Made by a program: the position numbers and the translations under genes
DNA from: Stieleria marina
GTDB taxonomy: Bacteria > Planctomycetota > Planctomycetia > Pirellulales > Pirellulaceae
DNA: 64,000 nucleotides
NCBI GenBank assembly: GCA_007741555.1
Contig: CP036526.1
Span: 6,809,719-6,873,718, forward strand
Direction of reading: 5' to 3'
The notes under the pieces: model-generated
The model's database searches: none
Told to the model about the DNA's origin: nothing
Seen by the model: only the letters and a program-made list of their open reading frames with translations
Part shown: positions 29,382 to 38,636 of the stretch, in pieces
How the letters are laid out: every line of letters begins with the position of its first letter
Position numbering within the stretch: the first letter of the stretch is position 1

Positions 29382-29617
29382 GTGCGTGCATGTTACCGGG
29401 TAACACGCCTTTCCATTCAGAACCAACGTTTCTCCAGGCAAAACGTGTGACGAGGCCTGTCGACGGCCGCGAGACCGATCGCTGCGTAGAGCCGCATTGC
29501 TCTCATCTCTGATTCTTAGCTTCGCGCAACGGAGATCGCGTATAATAATCGCTGTCGTTCTTCCAAATGCGAGCAGATGATCTCGCCAGTAGTTTTTGCC
29601 CTTCTTAAGTCATTCAA

Positions 29618-31135
29618 ATGCTTCGCTACATCAACCCGTTAGCTTGGATGCGATGGTTTGCCGAATTCGTTTACTTATGGACCGTTTCTGCCCCCTGGCG
29701 TGACGCTCCCAAAGCAATTCCTTTCATCGTTCTGATGGCGCTACTGACCATTGCTGGGTTCATATCTTTTTCCGATGCTTCGCAGTGGCGTGGCCGCCTC
29801 CTAGACACCCAATTGTCCAAAGCCTGGGAGCGAGACGACTTTGCAACTGCCGAACTGGTATTGCGGCGCAAGCTATCAACACGTCCCGATGACTCAAAGC
29901 TGCTTCATCAACTGGCACTTACTCGTGATGCACAAGAGAAACACGACGAAGCGACCTCGATCATGCGACAGCTGGCAGAACAAAAAAAGCATGTGGTCTC
30001 TGCCGAATGGCTATTGCGTGATCAGTACGTCGGCAAGTCATGGGGTGAACTCGATGATGAAAAGAAAGCCGAGTTCGGTCGACTTTTGAAGCTGATCAGC
30101 GAGGAAAAACCCAAGGATTTTGGAGTCAAGCAACTCTACGCAGATTACTTGATCGCGTCAGATCGCATGTCGAGCGCTGTCCCGCTTCTGGAACAGCTGG
30201 CCGAGTACCAGCCGATGCGCGGACTTCAAGCGGCAGCAATCCTTCGGCAATTGGGCAATTTTTCCCAAGCTGATTTGATGGCCGAAAAGACTCTGGAGAA
30301 AGTAAGCGAAATGCTTACGGAAGATCCCACCAACGCGGACCTTGCTCTCGCTGTCGCTCGAAACCAAGTTTTTCTAAAACGCTACGGCGATGCTGTCAAA
30401 GTGCTCGATGGATCAATCAAGCGAATTAAAACGAACGCAGACAAACTGAAAGTCAACCAGGCGATGGGTGACGCGATCGTTGCCTGGGTTGTTTTCATCG
30501 AACAGGTTCCTCAAAAGTCCAGCAAAGACCAGCTACGTGTCCTGAAAATGCTGGATGCAGCCCTGCGTTATGCCCCCAACAATCCACGAGTCCTGACAAT
30601 TGTTGCCGACAAAGTGCTCGCAACGAACGACAATGACAACGAAGAAGTAAAATCGCTTCGGCAGTCGTTACTCAAAGGTACTTCACCCGGCATCTCTCAC
30701 TTTTTGCTGGGCACTTCAGCCCTCATGCAGGACGATTTAGAAGCCGCAACGATGCACTTAAAGATCGCGGTCGAACTGATGCCGCGAAGTGCCGCGATTC
30801 TGAACAATCTAGCTGTCGCCATCACGATGCGTCCCGACCCAAATCTCGATCAGGCGCTGAAACTTTCAGCTACTGCCATCGAGCAGTCACCGCGCCCGAC
30901 CCCGCATTTCTTCGAGACCCGTGGCCAAATCCTGTTCCGGATGAAGAAGTATCAAGCGGCAATTCCTGATCTCGAACGAGCTTTGGCAGTACCGGCGCTG
31001 GCAGCGAATGCACACGAATCCCTGGCCGAGTGCTACGCCGGGCTTGGGCAGAGCGAAATGGCCAAAGAGCACCGATTGGCTGCCCAGCAGAGTTCAGAGC
31101 AAGACTCGCAGCCCAACGACGCTACACAGCCCTGA
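29618..31135 (+). CDS. Membrane-anchored TPR protein
   Basis: A 505-residue protein. A transmembrane segment near residues 33-50 (AIPFIVLMALLTIAGFISF) is followed by a helical repeat region of TPR type covering the rest (for example ELVLRRKLSTRPDDSKLLHQLAL, AAILNNLAVAITMRPDPNLDQAL, ILFRMKKYQAAIPDLERAL). The polar tail ends in Gln/Asp/Ser. The bulk is probably periplasmic. It lies between UGDH and the epimerase gene, so a scaffold role in polysaccharide assembly is inferred, not shown. The start is an ATG at 29618. Confidence 0.82.
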   Translation: MLRYINPLAWMRWFAEFVYLWTVSAPWRDAPKAIPFIVLMALLTIAGFISFSDASQWRGRLLDTQLSKAWERDDFATAELVLRRKLSTRPDDSKLLHQLALTRDAQEKHDEATSIMRQLAEQKKHVVSAEWLLRDQYVGKSWGELDDEKKAEFGRLLKLISEEKPKDFGVKQLYADYLIASDRMSSAVPLLEQLAEYQPMRGLQAAAILRQLGNFSQADLMAEKTLEKVSEMLTEDPTNADLALAVARNQVFLKRYGDAVKVLDGSIKRIKTNADKLKVNQAMGDAIVAWVVFIEQVPQKSSKDQLRVLKMLDAALRYAPNNPRVLTIVADKVLATNDNDNEEVKSLRQSLLKGTSPGISHFLLGTSALMQDDLEAATMHLKIAVELMPRSAAILNNLAVAITMRPDPNLDQALKLSATAIEQSPRPTPHFFETRGQILFRMKKYQAAIPDLERALAVPALAANAHESLAECYAGLGQSEMAKEHRLAAQQSSEQDSQPNDATQP

Positions 31136-31348
31136 ATCGGGCCGTATTCAGCCGTCTCGTTTGTCGCAAAGTCTCGGTCCAGAAAATGGTCGCATTCGCC
31201 AATCGCGACCTCCGCTTCGTGCTCTAGTTCACTAGCATTGCTCACTAATCGATTCCGAGCGAATACTTGAAAAATCGGCGCAGTAGCGATCCTGTGATGC
31301 TGATAGAGTCGAGTCTCAACATGACTCATTCGCCGAGGCTCACCACCT

Positions 31349-32350
31349 ATGTCTAACGTCGTTTACAAACTGCCGTCCGACGCAACCTCACTCAAGGGCA
31401 AACGGTGCCTCGTGACGGGGGGGGCCGGATTTATCGGCTCAACACTGATTGATGCCCTTCGATCACAGGGAGCTATCGTTCGCAGCCTTGATAATTACAG
31501 CACCGGGTTTGCTGAGAATTTGGCGCACGTCACGGAAGACGCTGGAGTCGAAATTGTTGATGGCGATGCGGCTGATGCAAAGATAGTTGGGCAAGTCATG
31601 AAGGACGTCGACATTGTCTTTCATCACGCTGCCATGGCCAGTGTGCCGCGTTCGATGCGAGAGCCAGCGTTGTGCCACGCTTGGTGCACGACTAGTACCG
31701 TCGAATTGCTAAATGCAAGTGTCGCCGGCAACGTGAAACGATTTGTCTTGGCCTCGACGAGCGCCGCGTATGGCGATTCACCGTTTGTGTCCAAACGTGA
31801 ATCCGACGCCGTAGGTCCCTTGTCACCCTACGCTGCCGCCAAACTGGCTGCCGAATCTTACCTGCAAGCATTCCATCGCGGCTTTAATTTAGAAACCGTC
31901 ATTCTTCGGTACTTCAATGTCTTTGGACCGCGGCAAGATCCGCAGAGCGAATATAGCGCTGTCATTCCGCGTTTCGTTTCGATGATCCTTTCAGGTGAAC
32001 GCCCCATCATTTACGGCGATGGAAATCAATCGCGTGACTTTGTTTTCGTTCGCGACGTAGCCCTCGCCAACATGCTGGCCGCGACCATGCCTGAGGCCCC
32101 CGGTGGAACCTTTAACATTGCGCGAGGCGAACGCACGACGTTGCTTGAATTGCTTCAAACACTCAGCGACCTGTTGGGCAAAACCATCGAACCAATCCAT
32201 GAACCCGCACGTGCGGGTGATGTCCGAGACTCATTAGCCGACATCACGCAGGCTCGCGCTCGGCTTCAGTACGAACCCACGGTCGACATGCACGAAGGGC
32301 TTCGCCAGAGCATCGACTACTACCAAAGCATCACAGCGGTAGCCAAGTAA
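31349..32350 (+). CDS. NAD-dependent nucleotide-sugar epimerase/dehydratase (extended SDR)
   Basis: A 333-residue extended short-chain dehydrogenase. It has the nucleotide-binding motif VTGGAGFIGS, the acceptor DNYSTG (as in UDP-sugar 4-epimerases), the catalytic triad parts ASTSAAYG and SPYAAAK, and the LRYFNVFGPRQDP segment typical of GalE/WbpP-like enzymes. It probably epimerises or decarboxylates a UDP-sugar for the exopolysaccharide; substrate preference (UDP-GlcNAc, UDP-Glc or UDP-GlcA) cannot be decided. It follows the TPR gene by about 210 bases and converges on the membrane-protein gene. Confidence 0.92.
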   Translation: MSNVVYKLPSDATSLKGKRCLVTGGAGFIGSTLIDALRSQGAIVRSLDNYSTGFAENLAHVTEDAGVEIVDGDAADAKIVGQVMKDVDIVFHHAAMASVPRSMREPALCHAWCTTSTVELLNASVAGNVKRFVLASTSAAYGDSPFVSKRESDAVGPLSPYAAAKLAAESYLQAFHRGFNLETVILRYFNVFGPRQDPQSEYSAVIPRFVSMILSGERPIIYGDGNQSRDFVFVRDVALANMLAATMPEAPGGTFNIARGERTTLLELLQTLSDLLGKTIEPIHEPARAGDVRDSLADITQARARLQYEPTVDMHEGLRQSIDYYQSITAVAK

Positions 32351-32420
32351 CTACGCGACGTGGGTCTGAACGACCTTTCAGCCGATTCCTGTTTCAACGC
32401 GTCGTTATGCCGAAAACCAC

Positions 32421-33338
32421 CTAGGCTGTTCGCCGGGTTGGTAGCAACGCAAAACAAGCGGTCGCAAATGTGGCGGCATACAACCAGTGAGCCCCTATCA
32501 CGGCCACGACGAGACACCAGCAAAGCAGCACTCCGAGCCCCACTTTGGCGATTCGGTTCGATGCTCCGAACCAACCTGTCCAAGCAAGACCTAGGCCGAT
32601 CGGCAGCGCCAAAGCTAGAAAATGCGTCACCATTTCATGGGCGATAGTAGTACCCAAAATGCTCGCCGGTCCAAATTTGCTTCCGTCGATTTGCGACGAC
32701 AGGGCGATCGAGCCGAGCCCATTCCACCAGACATCGTGAGAAAGCATCGTCATCCACGTGACGATCCCAAATACGGTGAGCTGCAAGCCTAACAGTCGCT
32801 TCGAAAATGCGGCCGTCCAGTGACGACTTGGCAACGAGTCAACCAATTCAGCTCTTCGGAACCAAGCCTTTCCTGGTGGCGCAATGGCGCACGCAAAGAG
32901 GCACAGGCTAAGCAAAATCTCCACAGTGCCGGCCAAGAAAAGGATTCGATTCGCCCATCCAGCGAAGAGGGCCCACAACAACCAGGGAACAATGCGTCCT
33001 CCCTTTCCAACGATTACGGAAACGCAAAGACCGATGCCCACCAGTAGATAAGCAAAGTGAATCCACGTGTGGTTGCCCAGCAGTGACTCCAACACGAACA
33101 GCGGCGACCAGATCCAGCGAGTTTCGTGCTGCAAGTCGGCCGTCGCAAAGAAGCTGGCGACGTTTTGCTGCGAAAACGCATCGCCTTGACCGTACCACTG
33201 ACCGACATCTGCCATCGAGCTTGCAAAATAGATCGCCGTAATCACGCAAAATACGCCGCGAATACTGCAAACACTCTGAGGACACTCCGAGGCAAACCAG
33301 AACCGATCCCAAGCGGTTTCGTTGACAGAATTATTCAT
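32421..33338 (-). CDS. HTTM/VKGC-like integral membrane protein, short form
   Basis: A 305-residue protein with about seven helices. The order resembles HTTM proteins: an N-terminal helix (SIRGVFCVITAIYFASS), a WIHFAYLLVGIGLCVSVIVG helix, then RLLGLQLTVFGIVTWMTML followed by DVWWNG, which parallels the 'KxxxxWW' region of the gamma-carboxylase family. The catalytic lysine region of the longer relative at 20833-22461 is not clear here, so it may be an inactive or different branch. A strong AAGGAGG lies 6 bases before the ATG at 33338. It overlaps the upstream gene by 8 bases, so translation is coupled. Confidence 0.7.
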   Translation of the reverse strand: MNNSVNETAWDRFWFASECPQSVCSIRGVFCVITAIYFASSMADVGQWYGQGDAFSQQNVASFFATADLQHETRWIWSPLFVLESLLGNHTWIHFAYLLVGIGLCVSVIVGKGGRIVPWLLWALFAGWANRILFLAGTVEILLSLCLFACAIAPPGKAWFRRAELVDSLPSRHWTAAFSKRLLGLQLTVFGIVTWMTMLSHDVWWNGLGSIALSSQIDGSKFGPASILGTTIAHEMVTHFLALALPIGLGLAWTGWFGASNRIAKVGLGVLLCWCLVVAVIGAHWLYAATFATACFALLPTRRTA

Positions 33339-34125
33339 CACTGCCTCCTTCCGCTTCCCAGCCCTCATCGCGGCTCATCGTGCGTAGACGCAACTCATCG
33401 ATTCGGACGAGAGATACAGAGTCTGACGACCGAGCTACCGCGGCCACATACACAGGATCAGGCTCCGCGTCGGTGACCAATGAAAGCTGAGTCGGCAAGC
33501 GAACAATCCTAACAGCTAAGATCGAATCATCACTGCGAATGATTGGAAGCAACAATTCTGCAATCAGGCTAGGTGAACCACTGTCAATCAGCGTCACCAT
33601 CGTCGAAATCCAGCGTGCATAACGATCGTCGACCGCCAGCCCTGGTATTCCCTGCGATGGCATCACTTCCCAGGCCAATGAAGCGTCTAGAGAGCCGATC
33701 GCATCATCCTTGGTTGCATCGGAAACGTACAATACTTGCAACTGGTGAGGATTCTCAATTGCTTCGCCAGATGCCAAGTACACTCGTTCGCCTTGAGTGC
33801 GAAAGTGAGTTGGCATGGTGTAGGGCTGCAGGACTCCATTGAGCCACGCCTGCGTTTGCGAGGATGCTCCGACCGCGGTCATCGAAACGGCGACCGCTAC
33901 TAAATGAAACAAAACAAAAATTGACAGCAGCCGTCTTATCGACAATGGCGGAAAATTTTCGGTAGAACAGCGCTCCCCATTCTCAGTCCCTTGGCGTCCA
34001 TCCGATCCCTGCTTCGAAATCTCCTGTGAAGGTTTCTGACGCAGCGAATCAGACGACAGATCCGTCTGCGCTAGATCCGGCACCGGCCCCGAATTCTTCT
34101 TGGGCGACTTTTTTCGTCGGCTCAT
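33331..34125 (-). CDS. Single-pass membrane protein of unknown function
   Basis: About 264 residues. A basic, low-complexity cytosolic N-terminus (about 1-65) precedes a helix at about 75-97 (LLSIFVLFHLVAVAVSMTAV). A mixed alpha/beta soluble domain follows that should lie outside (AWLNGVLQPYTMPTHFRTQGERVYLASG in consecutive segments). It overlaps the HTTM-like gene, and the pairing resembles small 'HTTM partner' genes in planctomycetes, so a shared function is likely. The ATG at 34125 is preferred; a GTG nine codons upstream is possible. Confidence 0.65.
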   Translation of the reverse strand: MSRRKKSPKKNSGPVPDLAQTDLSSDSLRQKPSQEISKQGSDGRQGTENGERCSTENFPPLSIRRLLSIFVLFHLVAVAVSMTAVGASSQTQAWLNGVLQPYTMPTHFRTQGERVYLASGEAIENPHQLQVLYVSDATKDDAIGSLDASLAWEVMPSQGIPGLAVDDRYARWISTMVTLIDSGSPSLIAELLLPIIRSDDSILAVRIVRLPTQLSLVTDAEPDPVYVAAVARSSDSVSLVRIDELRLRTMSRDEGWEAEGGSDE

Positions 34126-34450
34126 TATGTTTCGTTCGATTGGAACTCTCACGGGACCGCAACCACGCGAGATTCAGGCTTACTAGGACTTCATGCCGGA
34201 CATTTCTTGCCGACTTCTCAGCGGCCAGGATAGTCACCGCAGAACACAAATAAGAGTGATTCAGAGCGAGAGTGAACCAGATTGCCCGGAGATCCGTCAA
34301 AAGTCGATGGCGGGAGCCGACAGAAGTCGAATTTGGTGCTTCAGGAGGCGGGAGTGGCCGTTGACCGCAGCAAGCCGGAGCGATAAATTCCCAATACCCA
34401 GTAGGCGGTTCATCCGACGAAGTTTGATGACTGCCTTTGGGAAAACACAC

Positions 34451-34525
34451 GGTGGGTGTAGCTCAGTCGGTTAGAGCGTCGGTTTGTGGTACCGAATGTC
34501 GGGGGTTCGAATCCCCTCACTCACC
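34451..34525 (+). tRNA. tRNA-His (anticodon GTG)
   Basis: A full cloverleaf. The acceptor is eight pairs, GGTGGGTG with CACTCACC, and includes the extra G-1:C73 pair that marks tRNA-His. The D-arm is GCTC...GAGC, the anticodon stem is TCGGT/ACCGA with a seven-base loop containing GTG, and the T-arm has TTCGAAT. CCA is not encoded and must be added after transcription. Confidence 0.97.
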
Positions 34526-34586
34526 CTTGTGGTCTCTTGGCTGGTCGCGGCCCTTTTCCGCTCCAGCGGTCGTTCTGCACAAACGA

Positions 34587-35066
34587 TCATCTTTGGGCTC
34601 GACGATGGTCGGCGGTCATGAATCGATTCCATTCGCCGTTTTTGCCTAGAATCTGCGATGAGAGTCTCCAACAATCTTGGTCGATGACCTCGATGATGTC
34701 CTGGTAGATGGCCATTCCACTGCCATCAAGCGTGGGTCCTTCGACGTCCAGCACCAATCGCTTGCCAGATTCATCGAGAGCGCCTTGGTAGACCCAAAGG
34801 TGGCTCATCATGGATGCGACAAACGTACCGGCATAGTGATTTCGCCGCGTGTCGAACCCCAGAGTCATCAATGATGTCCAATTACTGCCATCTGGTGATT
34901 CGCCGGCTCCTTCCATTAAAACCCAAAGCCCGCCCATTGTCCGGCAGGTCATTCGCCCGGAAGATTTCTGCGCGGGCTGACCGGGTAAGACGCATTCCGA
35001 GTCCGCCGTCCAATCCCCCAGCAATTGCGAAAGCCATTCGTGTTCGGATTGAGGTTTTGCAAACAT
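34587..35066 (-). CDS. DUF1579 family protein
   Basis: A 159-residue protein with the DUF1579 pattern: HEWLSQLLGDWTADSECVLPG at the N-terminus, then CRTMGGLWVLMEGAGE, MTLGFDTRRNHYAGTFV and RLVLDVEGPTLDG. The fold is a lipocalin-like beta-barrel of unknown function that is common in planctomycetes. The ATG at 35066 starts the conserved domain; an open frame to 35231 adds non-conserved residues. It runs convergent with tRNA-His. Confidence 0.86.
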   Translation of the reverse strand: MFAKPQSEHEWLSQLLGDWTADSECVLPGQPAQKSSGRMTCRTMGGLWVLMEGAGESPDGSNWTSLMTLGFDTRRNHYAGTFVASMMSHLWVYQGALDESGKRLVLDVEGPTLDGSGMAIYQDIIEVIDQDCWRLSSQILGKNGEWNRFMTADHRRAQR

Positions 35067-35139
35067 GACTCGGTTACACCTGAACACAGATTGAATCAAA
35101 TAATCGACAACCAAAACGATACGGAGACGTCGGCCCGAT

Positions 35140-36135
35140 TCATTTTTGCGAACGCTTTGCTTTTTCCCACGGGCTAGCAGGTTCTGAATTCGGCTGCACA
35201 GTCGGCTTGCCCTCATTCTTGCTGCCAGCAACGAATTTTTTCATCGCAGTCGGCAACGGCGAATCAAAAGCCATCACGTTTTCTGAAACGGGGTGGACAA
35301 AAGAAAGCGTGCGAGCGTGCAATGCGATTCGCTTGCGAATCCATCGCGGATGTATTGCGTCGTCCGAATTGCAGCGTCGGTCACCCAGGATAGGATGGCC
35401 AGCTGCGGCGAACTGCACTCGAATCGAATTGCGTTGCCCCGAATCGAGCAAGATCTCGACGACGGTCGTGTCCTGATGCCGGGAAAGCACCTTGAATTGC
35501 GTGGGAGTCTCTTTGATCTCCTCCTGTACCAATTCACTTCTACCGCGTGGATTTTTTGATGGCACTTCAAGCGGTTCAAACGCGCCCCCCTCTTCTTTGA
35601 TCACTCCGGCGACGATCGCCGTGTAACCGCGGGTCGGCACCAAGCGTTTAAACTGGTCGACCATGGCGGTGCTAATCAACTCTTGTTTTGCAAAAACGAC
35701 CAAACCACTGACGTCTCGATCGAGACGATGAACCACCCAGGCAACCTTATTGCGCCGTGAGTGGTTTAGGTAAGTCGAAACCCGATCGACCAAAGTGTTC
35801 GGATCGTCATTATCTGTGGGCACGGTCAAAGTGCCTGCTGCTTTGTCGACCACGATCAAAAAGTCGTCCTCGTGAACGATTTGGAATGTCCGATCATCCC
35901 AGGTACGCTTCTTTTCTTTGTAGCGTCGGTGAGGATCGTAACAAACCGCGACGCGGTCACCCGGACTAAGCGACTGGTTGATGCTATCGCACGGTGCATC
36001 GTTGATCATGACACAGCCGTGATCGAATAACCCTCGAACCTGGCTTCGTGGAAGCTCCGAAAGGTCACGTACGAAGAGGTCGACTCGGCTGGCGGATTTT
36101 TCGTCAGCGACAGCCGTTAGAGTTTTGTAGGCCAT
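35140..36135 (-). CDS. RluA-family pseudouridine synthase
   Basis: A 331-residue enzyme. An S4-like RNA-binding segment (about 14-80: RVDLFVRDLSELPRSQVRGLF, then INDAPCDSINQSLSPGDRV) is followed by the catalytic domain. The motif is HRLDRDVSGLVVFAK, where Asp is the catalytic residue, and the later RNSIRVQFAAAGHPILGD is the RluA C-terminal signature. It isomerises uridine to pseudouridine in rRNA or tRNA; the target position cannot be read. The ATG at 36135 starts MAYKTLT. Confidence 0.93.
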   Translation of the reverse strand: MAYKTLTAVADEKSASRVDLFVRDLSELPRSQVRGLFDHGCVMINDAPCDSINQSLSPGDRVAVCYDPHRRYKEKKRTWDDRTFQIVHEDDFLIVVDKAAGTLTVPTDNDDPNTLVDRVSTYLNHSRRNKVAWVVHRLDRDVSGLVVFAKQELISTAMVDQFKRLVPTRGYTAIVAGVIKEEGGAFEPLEVPSKNPRGRSELVQEEIKETPTQFKVLSRHQDTTVVEILLDSGQRNSIRVQFAAAGHPILGDRRCNSDDAIHPRWIRKRIALHARTLSFVHPVSENVMAFDSPLPTAMKKFVAGSKNEGKPTVQPNSEPASPWEKAKRSQK

Positions 36136-36322
36136 TTCGCTTGTGTCGGCTCGCAATGATACAGGTTCAAAAATATCCGCCAGCAGAGAGAAATTGCTGT
36201 GGGACTGGAAGTCGGCGTTCAGCACGCGGCAGTGGCGCGAATTGCAGGCCGGCTTTCTTGGATTCGGCTTCAGCACCACTTACTCTCGACTGGACGCATC
36301 TTCGTTGGCACCATTGGGTTCG

Positions 36323-37177
36323 TCAATTGCTCCAACCAACGCCACCCCCCGCTTTTTGGACTTCGTCGATCTTGACCAACCGTTTGAGTTGGCTTTCGCG
36401 TAAAAATGGTTTGAGATGATCGCGATTCCCAAACCATGGGCGAACATTTTGATCAGCCTGCCCAACACTTGAAGGACGCTGGAGAGTGATCGTAGGCAGC
36501 ATCGCAGCGGTGACACTCTTGCGAATCGCGTCCTGTTGAAAAGCGGTCAGAAATACCTGAGCGTCCAAAATCGCGAGCGATTGACTGACGGAGGCATCGA
36601 CAAACACTCTGTTTCGATTTCGACAGTGGTCGTCATACTTTCGATATTGAGCTGGTGAAAGCGTTGACTTAATCACCTTTCCCCAGAGCGGACGTTCGTT
36701 GAGTGCCTGTTGAAAACGAGTTTGAATAACAACAAACCCATCGCCTTTCTTGGCCCGAAAAGGTGTCAGGACATCATCGAAAGTTTTCTGGATTTCAGCG
36801 GCGTCGGGCGGCAGAGGCACCAGACCACTTTCGTAAATGAACTGCCGCATCTGCTTTCGTCCTGTCACCAATCGACGTTGCGAAACAGTCATAGCGGCCA
36901 GTTTCAGTTTCTTCGACTCGCCTTCGCTCAATCCGCAAATCTCAGTAAGCAGCTCTATCTGCAAATTCAATTCACCCGTGGTGGCGACCCGCTCACGATC
37001 CGCCCAATCTTCGATTGTCTTTTCCGCATCGACATCCCCGAATCCAGTCAGCCGGACACGTCCATTATTAATCGAGACGCCTTGTGATGATGCGAACTGC
37101 GGGAAACACAAGACTAGCAACAGGACAACGCAGACACGCTCAAGGATTCTGACGCACATTATTTTCGAGCCTTTCAT
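36323..37177 (-). CDS. Secreted protein of unknown function (planctomycete type)
   Basis: About 284 residues with a signal peptide (VCVVLLLVLCFPQFASSQ). It is alpha-helical after that: TGELNLQIELLTEICGLSEGESKKLKLAAMTVSQ (adjacent segments) and a repeat-like LDAQVFLTAFQQDAIRKSVTAAM. The 'L-T-xx-Q' helix pattern resembles Spy/CpxP-like sensors, but I cannot name a family. An ATG at 37159 is an alternative start. It is 28 bases downstream of the sulfatase gene on the same strand, so a two-gene operon is likely. Confidence 0.62.
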   Translation of the reverse strand: MKGSKIMCVRILERVCVVLLLVLCFPQFASSQGVSINNGRVRLTGFGDVDAEKTIEDWADRERVATTGELNLQIELLTEICGLSEGESKKLKLAAMTVSQRRLVTGRKQMRQFIYESGLVPLPPDAAEIQKTFDDVLTPFRAKKGDGFVVIQTRFQQALNERPLWGKVIKSTLSPAQYRKYDDHCRNRNRVFVDASVSQSLAILDAQVFLTAFQQDAIRKSVTAAMLPTITLQRPSSVGQADQNVRPWFGNRDHLKPFLRESQLKRLVKIDEVQKAGGGVGWSN

Positions 37178-37205
37178 AACCCCGGAAACGGGAACAGGAA
37201 TGCTG

Positions 37206-38579
37206 TTAGCGAATCGATCGGCAGTCTTGTTCCCATTGATCAAGCAGCGAACTTAAGGCTGCCGCGTTGTCGCCGTCAATCAAATTGGTTTGCTCGCCCG
37301 GGTCATTTGCGAGATCAAACAGGAACTCGTGCTGCTCTTCACCCACTCTTTGACGCAGAAACTTCTTGTCACCATCGCGCACGGCGGACCATACTTTCTG
37401 ACCACGCTTCCCTCGCCAGAACAGGGTCCGTTTGTAATTTTGCTTCTCTGCCACCAGGTGACCGATGATGTCGTCGCCCTCCAAAGCGTTCGGCACATCG
37501 GCGTTTGCAACTTGCAAAAATGATTTCGTGAGATCAAACGTCATACATGGTTGATCGCAAACTGTTCCTGCCGCGATCTTTTTTGGCCAACGCAAAATCA
37601 TTGGCACGCGGATCCCGCCTTCGTGCGTGGTGCCTTTCGCTCCACGCAGTCCACCCATGTGCGCCGCTCCGGCAAAACCACCATTGTCGGACGCAAACAC
37701 GACGATTGTCTTTTCGCTCAGGCCCGCCGCATCGATTCCATCAAGCAATCGCCCGACTTCGCTATCCAAGTCTTCCAGCATGTCGACGTAAGTATCAGTG
37801 TCGATCTTCATCCAGTTCTTGTCATTAATGTCTTTGTCGACATCACCAGGACCTTGATACGGAAAATGCGGACACTCGTGAGCCACATACAAGAAGAACG
37901 GCTTATCTCGATTGGCTTCGATAAATGACAGGCTGTCATCGGTGATCAAATGCGTCATGTAGCCGTCACGGTAGACCGGCAGTCTGCCGCGAAACAGAAC
38001 ATGCAAATCACTAGTTTCGCGATGGTTGAAATAGTGGACGTTTCCGCCGGTGTATCCAAAGAAAGAATCCCAACCATGGTTCGTGGGGTTGAACTTGGGT
38101 TCGTATCCCAAATGCCATTTCCCGAAGAGACCGCAGACATAGCCAGCACGCTTCAGATTGCCGGGGATCACTGTTTGATCGGCAGGCAGTCCCAAATCAC
38201 GCTGGTCTGCCAGACGTATCGCATCGTCGTATCGCCCCACATTGCCTGTACCAATCGCACACTCCATACCGCCGGCGCGTTGCTGATAGCGTCCGGTCAG
38301 GAAAGCCGTTCGGGTGGGACTGCACTCGGTACCGTTGGAATAGTGCTGCGTGAACCGAACGCCTTCTTTGGCAAGCTGGTCCAGGATCGGAGTTTTGGCG
38401 ACCGGATGACCGTAGCAGCCAAGGTCTCCGTACCCCAAGTCATCAGCAAGGATGAAGACAATATTGGGCTGGTTCGCCGACGCAACGCTTACGAAAGCGA
38501 AGCCGAAAACGCCGGCAAGAATTGCGTGGATAACAACGTCGAAATTGAGATACCGAGAACAATACGATGAGTGCAACAT
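37206..38579 (-). CDS. Secreted type I sulfatase (arylsulfatase-like)
   Basis: A 457-residue sulfatase with an N-terminal hydrophobic signal (VIHAILAGVFGFAFVSVASA). The metal site starts IVFILADDLGYGDLGCYG, and the formylglycine motif is C86-S-P-T-R90 within NGTECSPTRTAFLTGRY. GKWHLGYEPKFNPTNHGWDSFFG and FASDNGGFAG are family landmarks. The likely substrate is a sulfated glycan. It probably co-operates with the unknown secreted protein encoded just downstream. Confidence 0.94.
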   Translation of the reverse strand: MLHSSYCSRYLNFDVVIHAILAGVFGFAFVSVASANQPNIVFILADDLGYGDLGCYGHPVAKTPILDQLAKEGVRFTQHYSNGTECSPTRTAFLTGRYQQRAGGMECAIGTGNVGRYDDAIRLADQRDLGLPADQTVIPGNLKRAGYVCGLFGKWHLGYEPKFNPTNHGWDSFFGYTGGNVHYFNHRETSDLHVLFRGRLPVYRDGYMTHLITDDSLSFIEANRDKPFFLYVAHECPHFPYQGPGDVDKDINDKNWMKIDTDTYVDMLEDLDSEVGRLLDGIDAAGLSEKTIVVFASDNGGFAGAAHMGGLRGAKGTTHEGGIRVPMILRWPKKIAAGTVCDQPCMTFDLTKSFLQVANADVPNALEGDDIIGHLVAEKQNYKRTLFWRGKRGQKVWSAVRDGDKKFLRQRVGEEQHEFLFDLANDPGEQTNLIDGDNAAALSSLLDQWEQDCRSIR

Positions 38580-38636
38580 TTTTTTTCCAATGAGTTGCAG
38601 GTCATTCTATCGTAGCCAAGCTGAGCCAGTAGCGTG

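Noticed and set aside
29391-29405. The inverted repeat TGTTACC-G-GGTAACA after the UDP-glucose dehydrogenase gene
   Set aside because: It has no T tract or further stem and does not stand out as a terminator or operator.
34049-34450. A minus-strand frame of 133 codons between the unknown membrane protein and tRNA-His
   Set aside because: It overlaps the start of the membrane-protein gene in another frame and reads as arbitrary residues.
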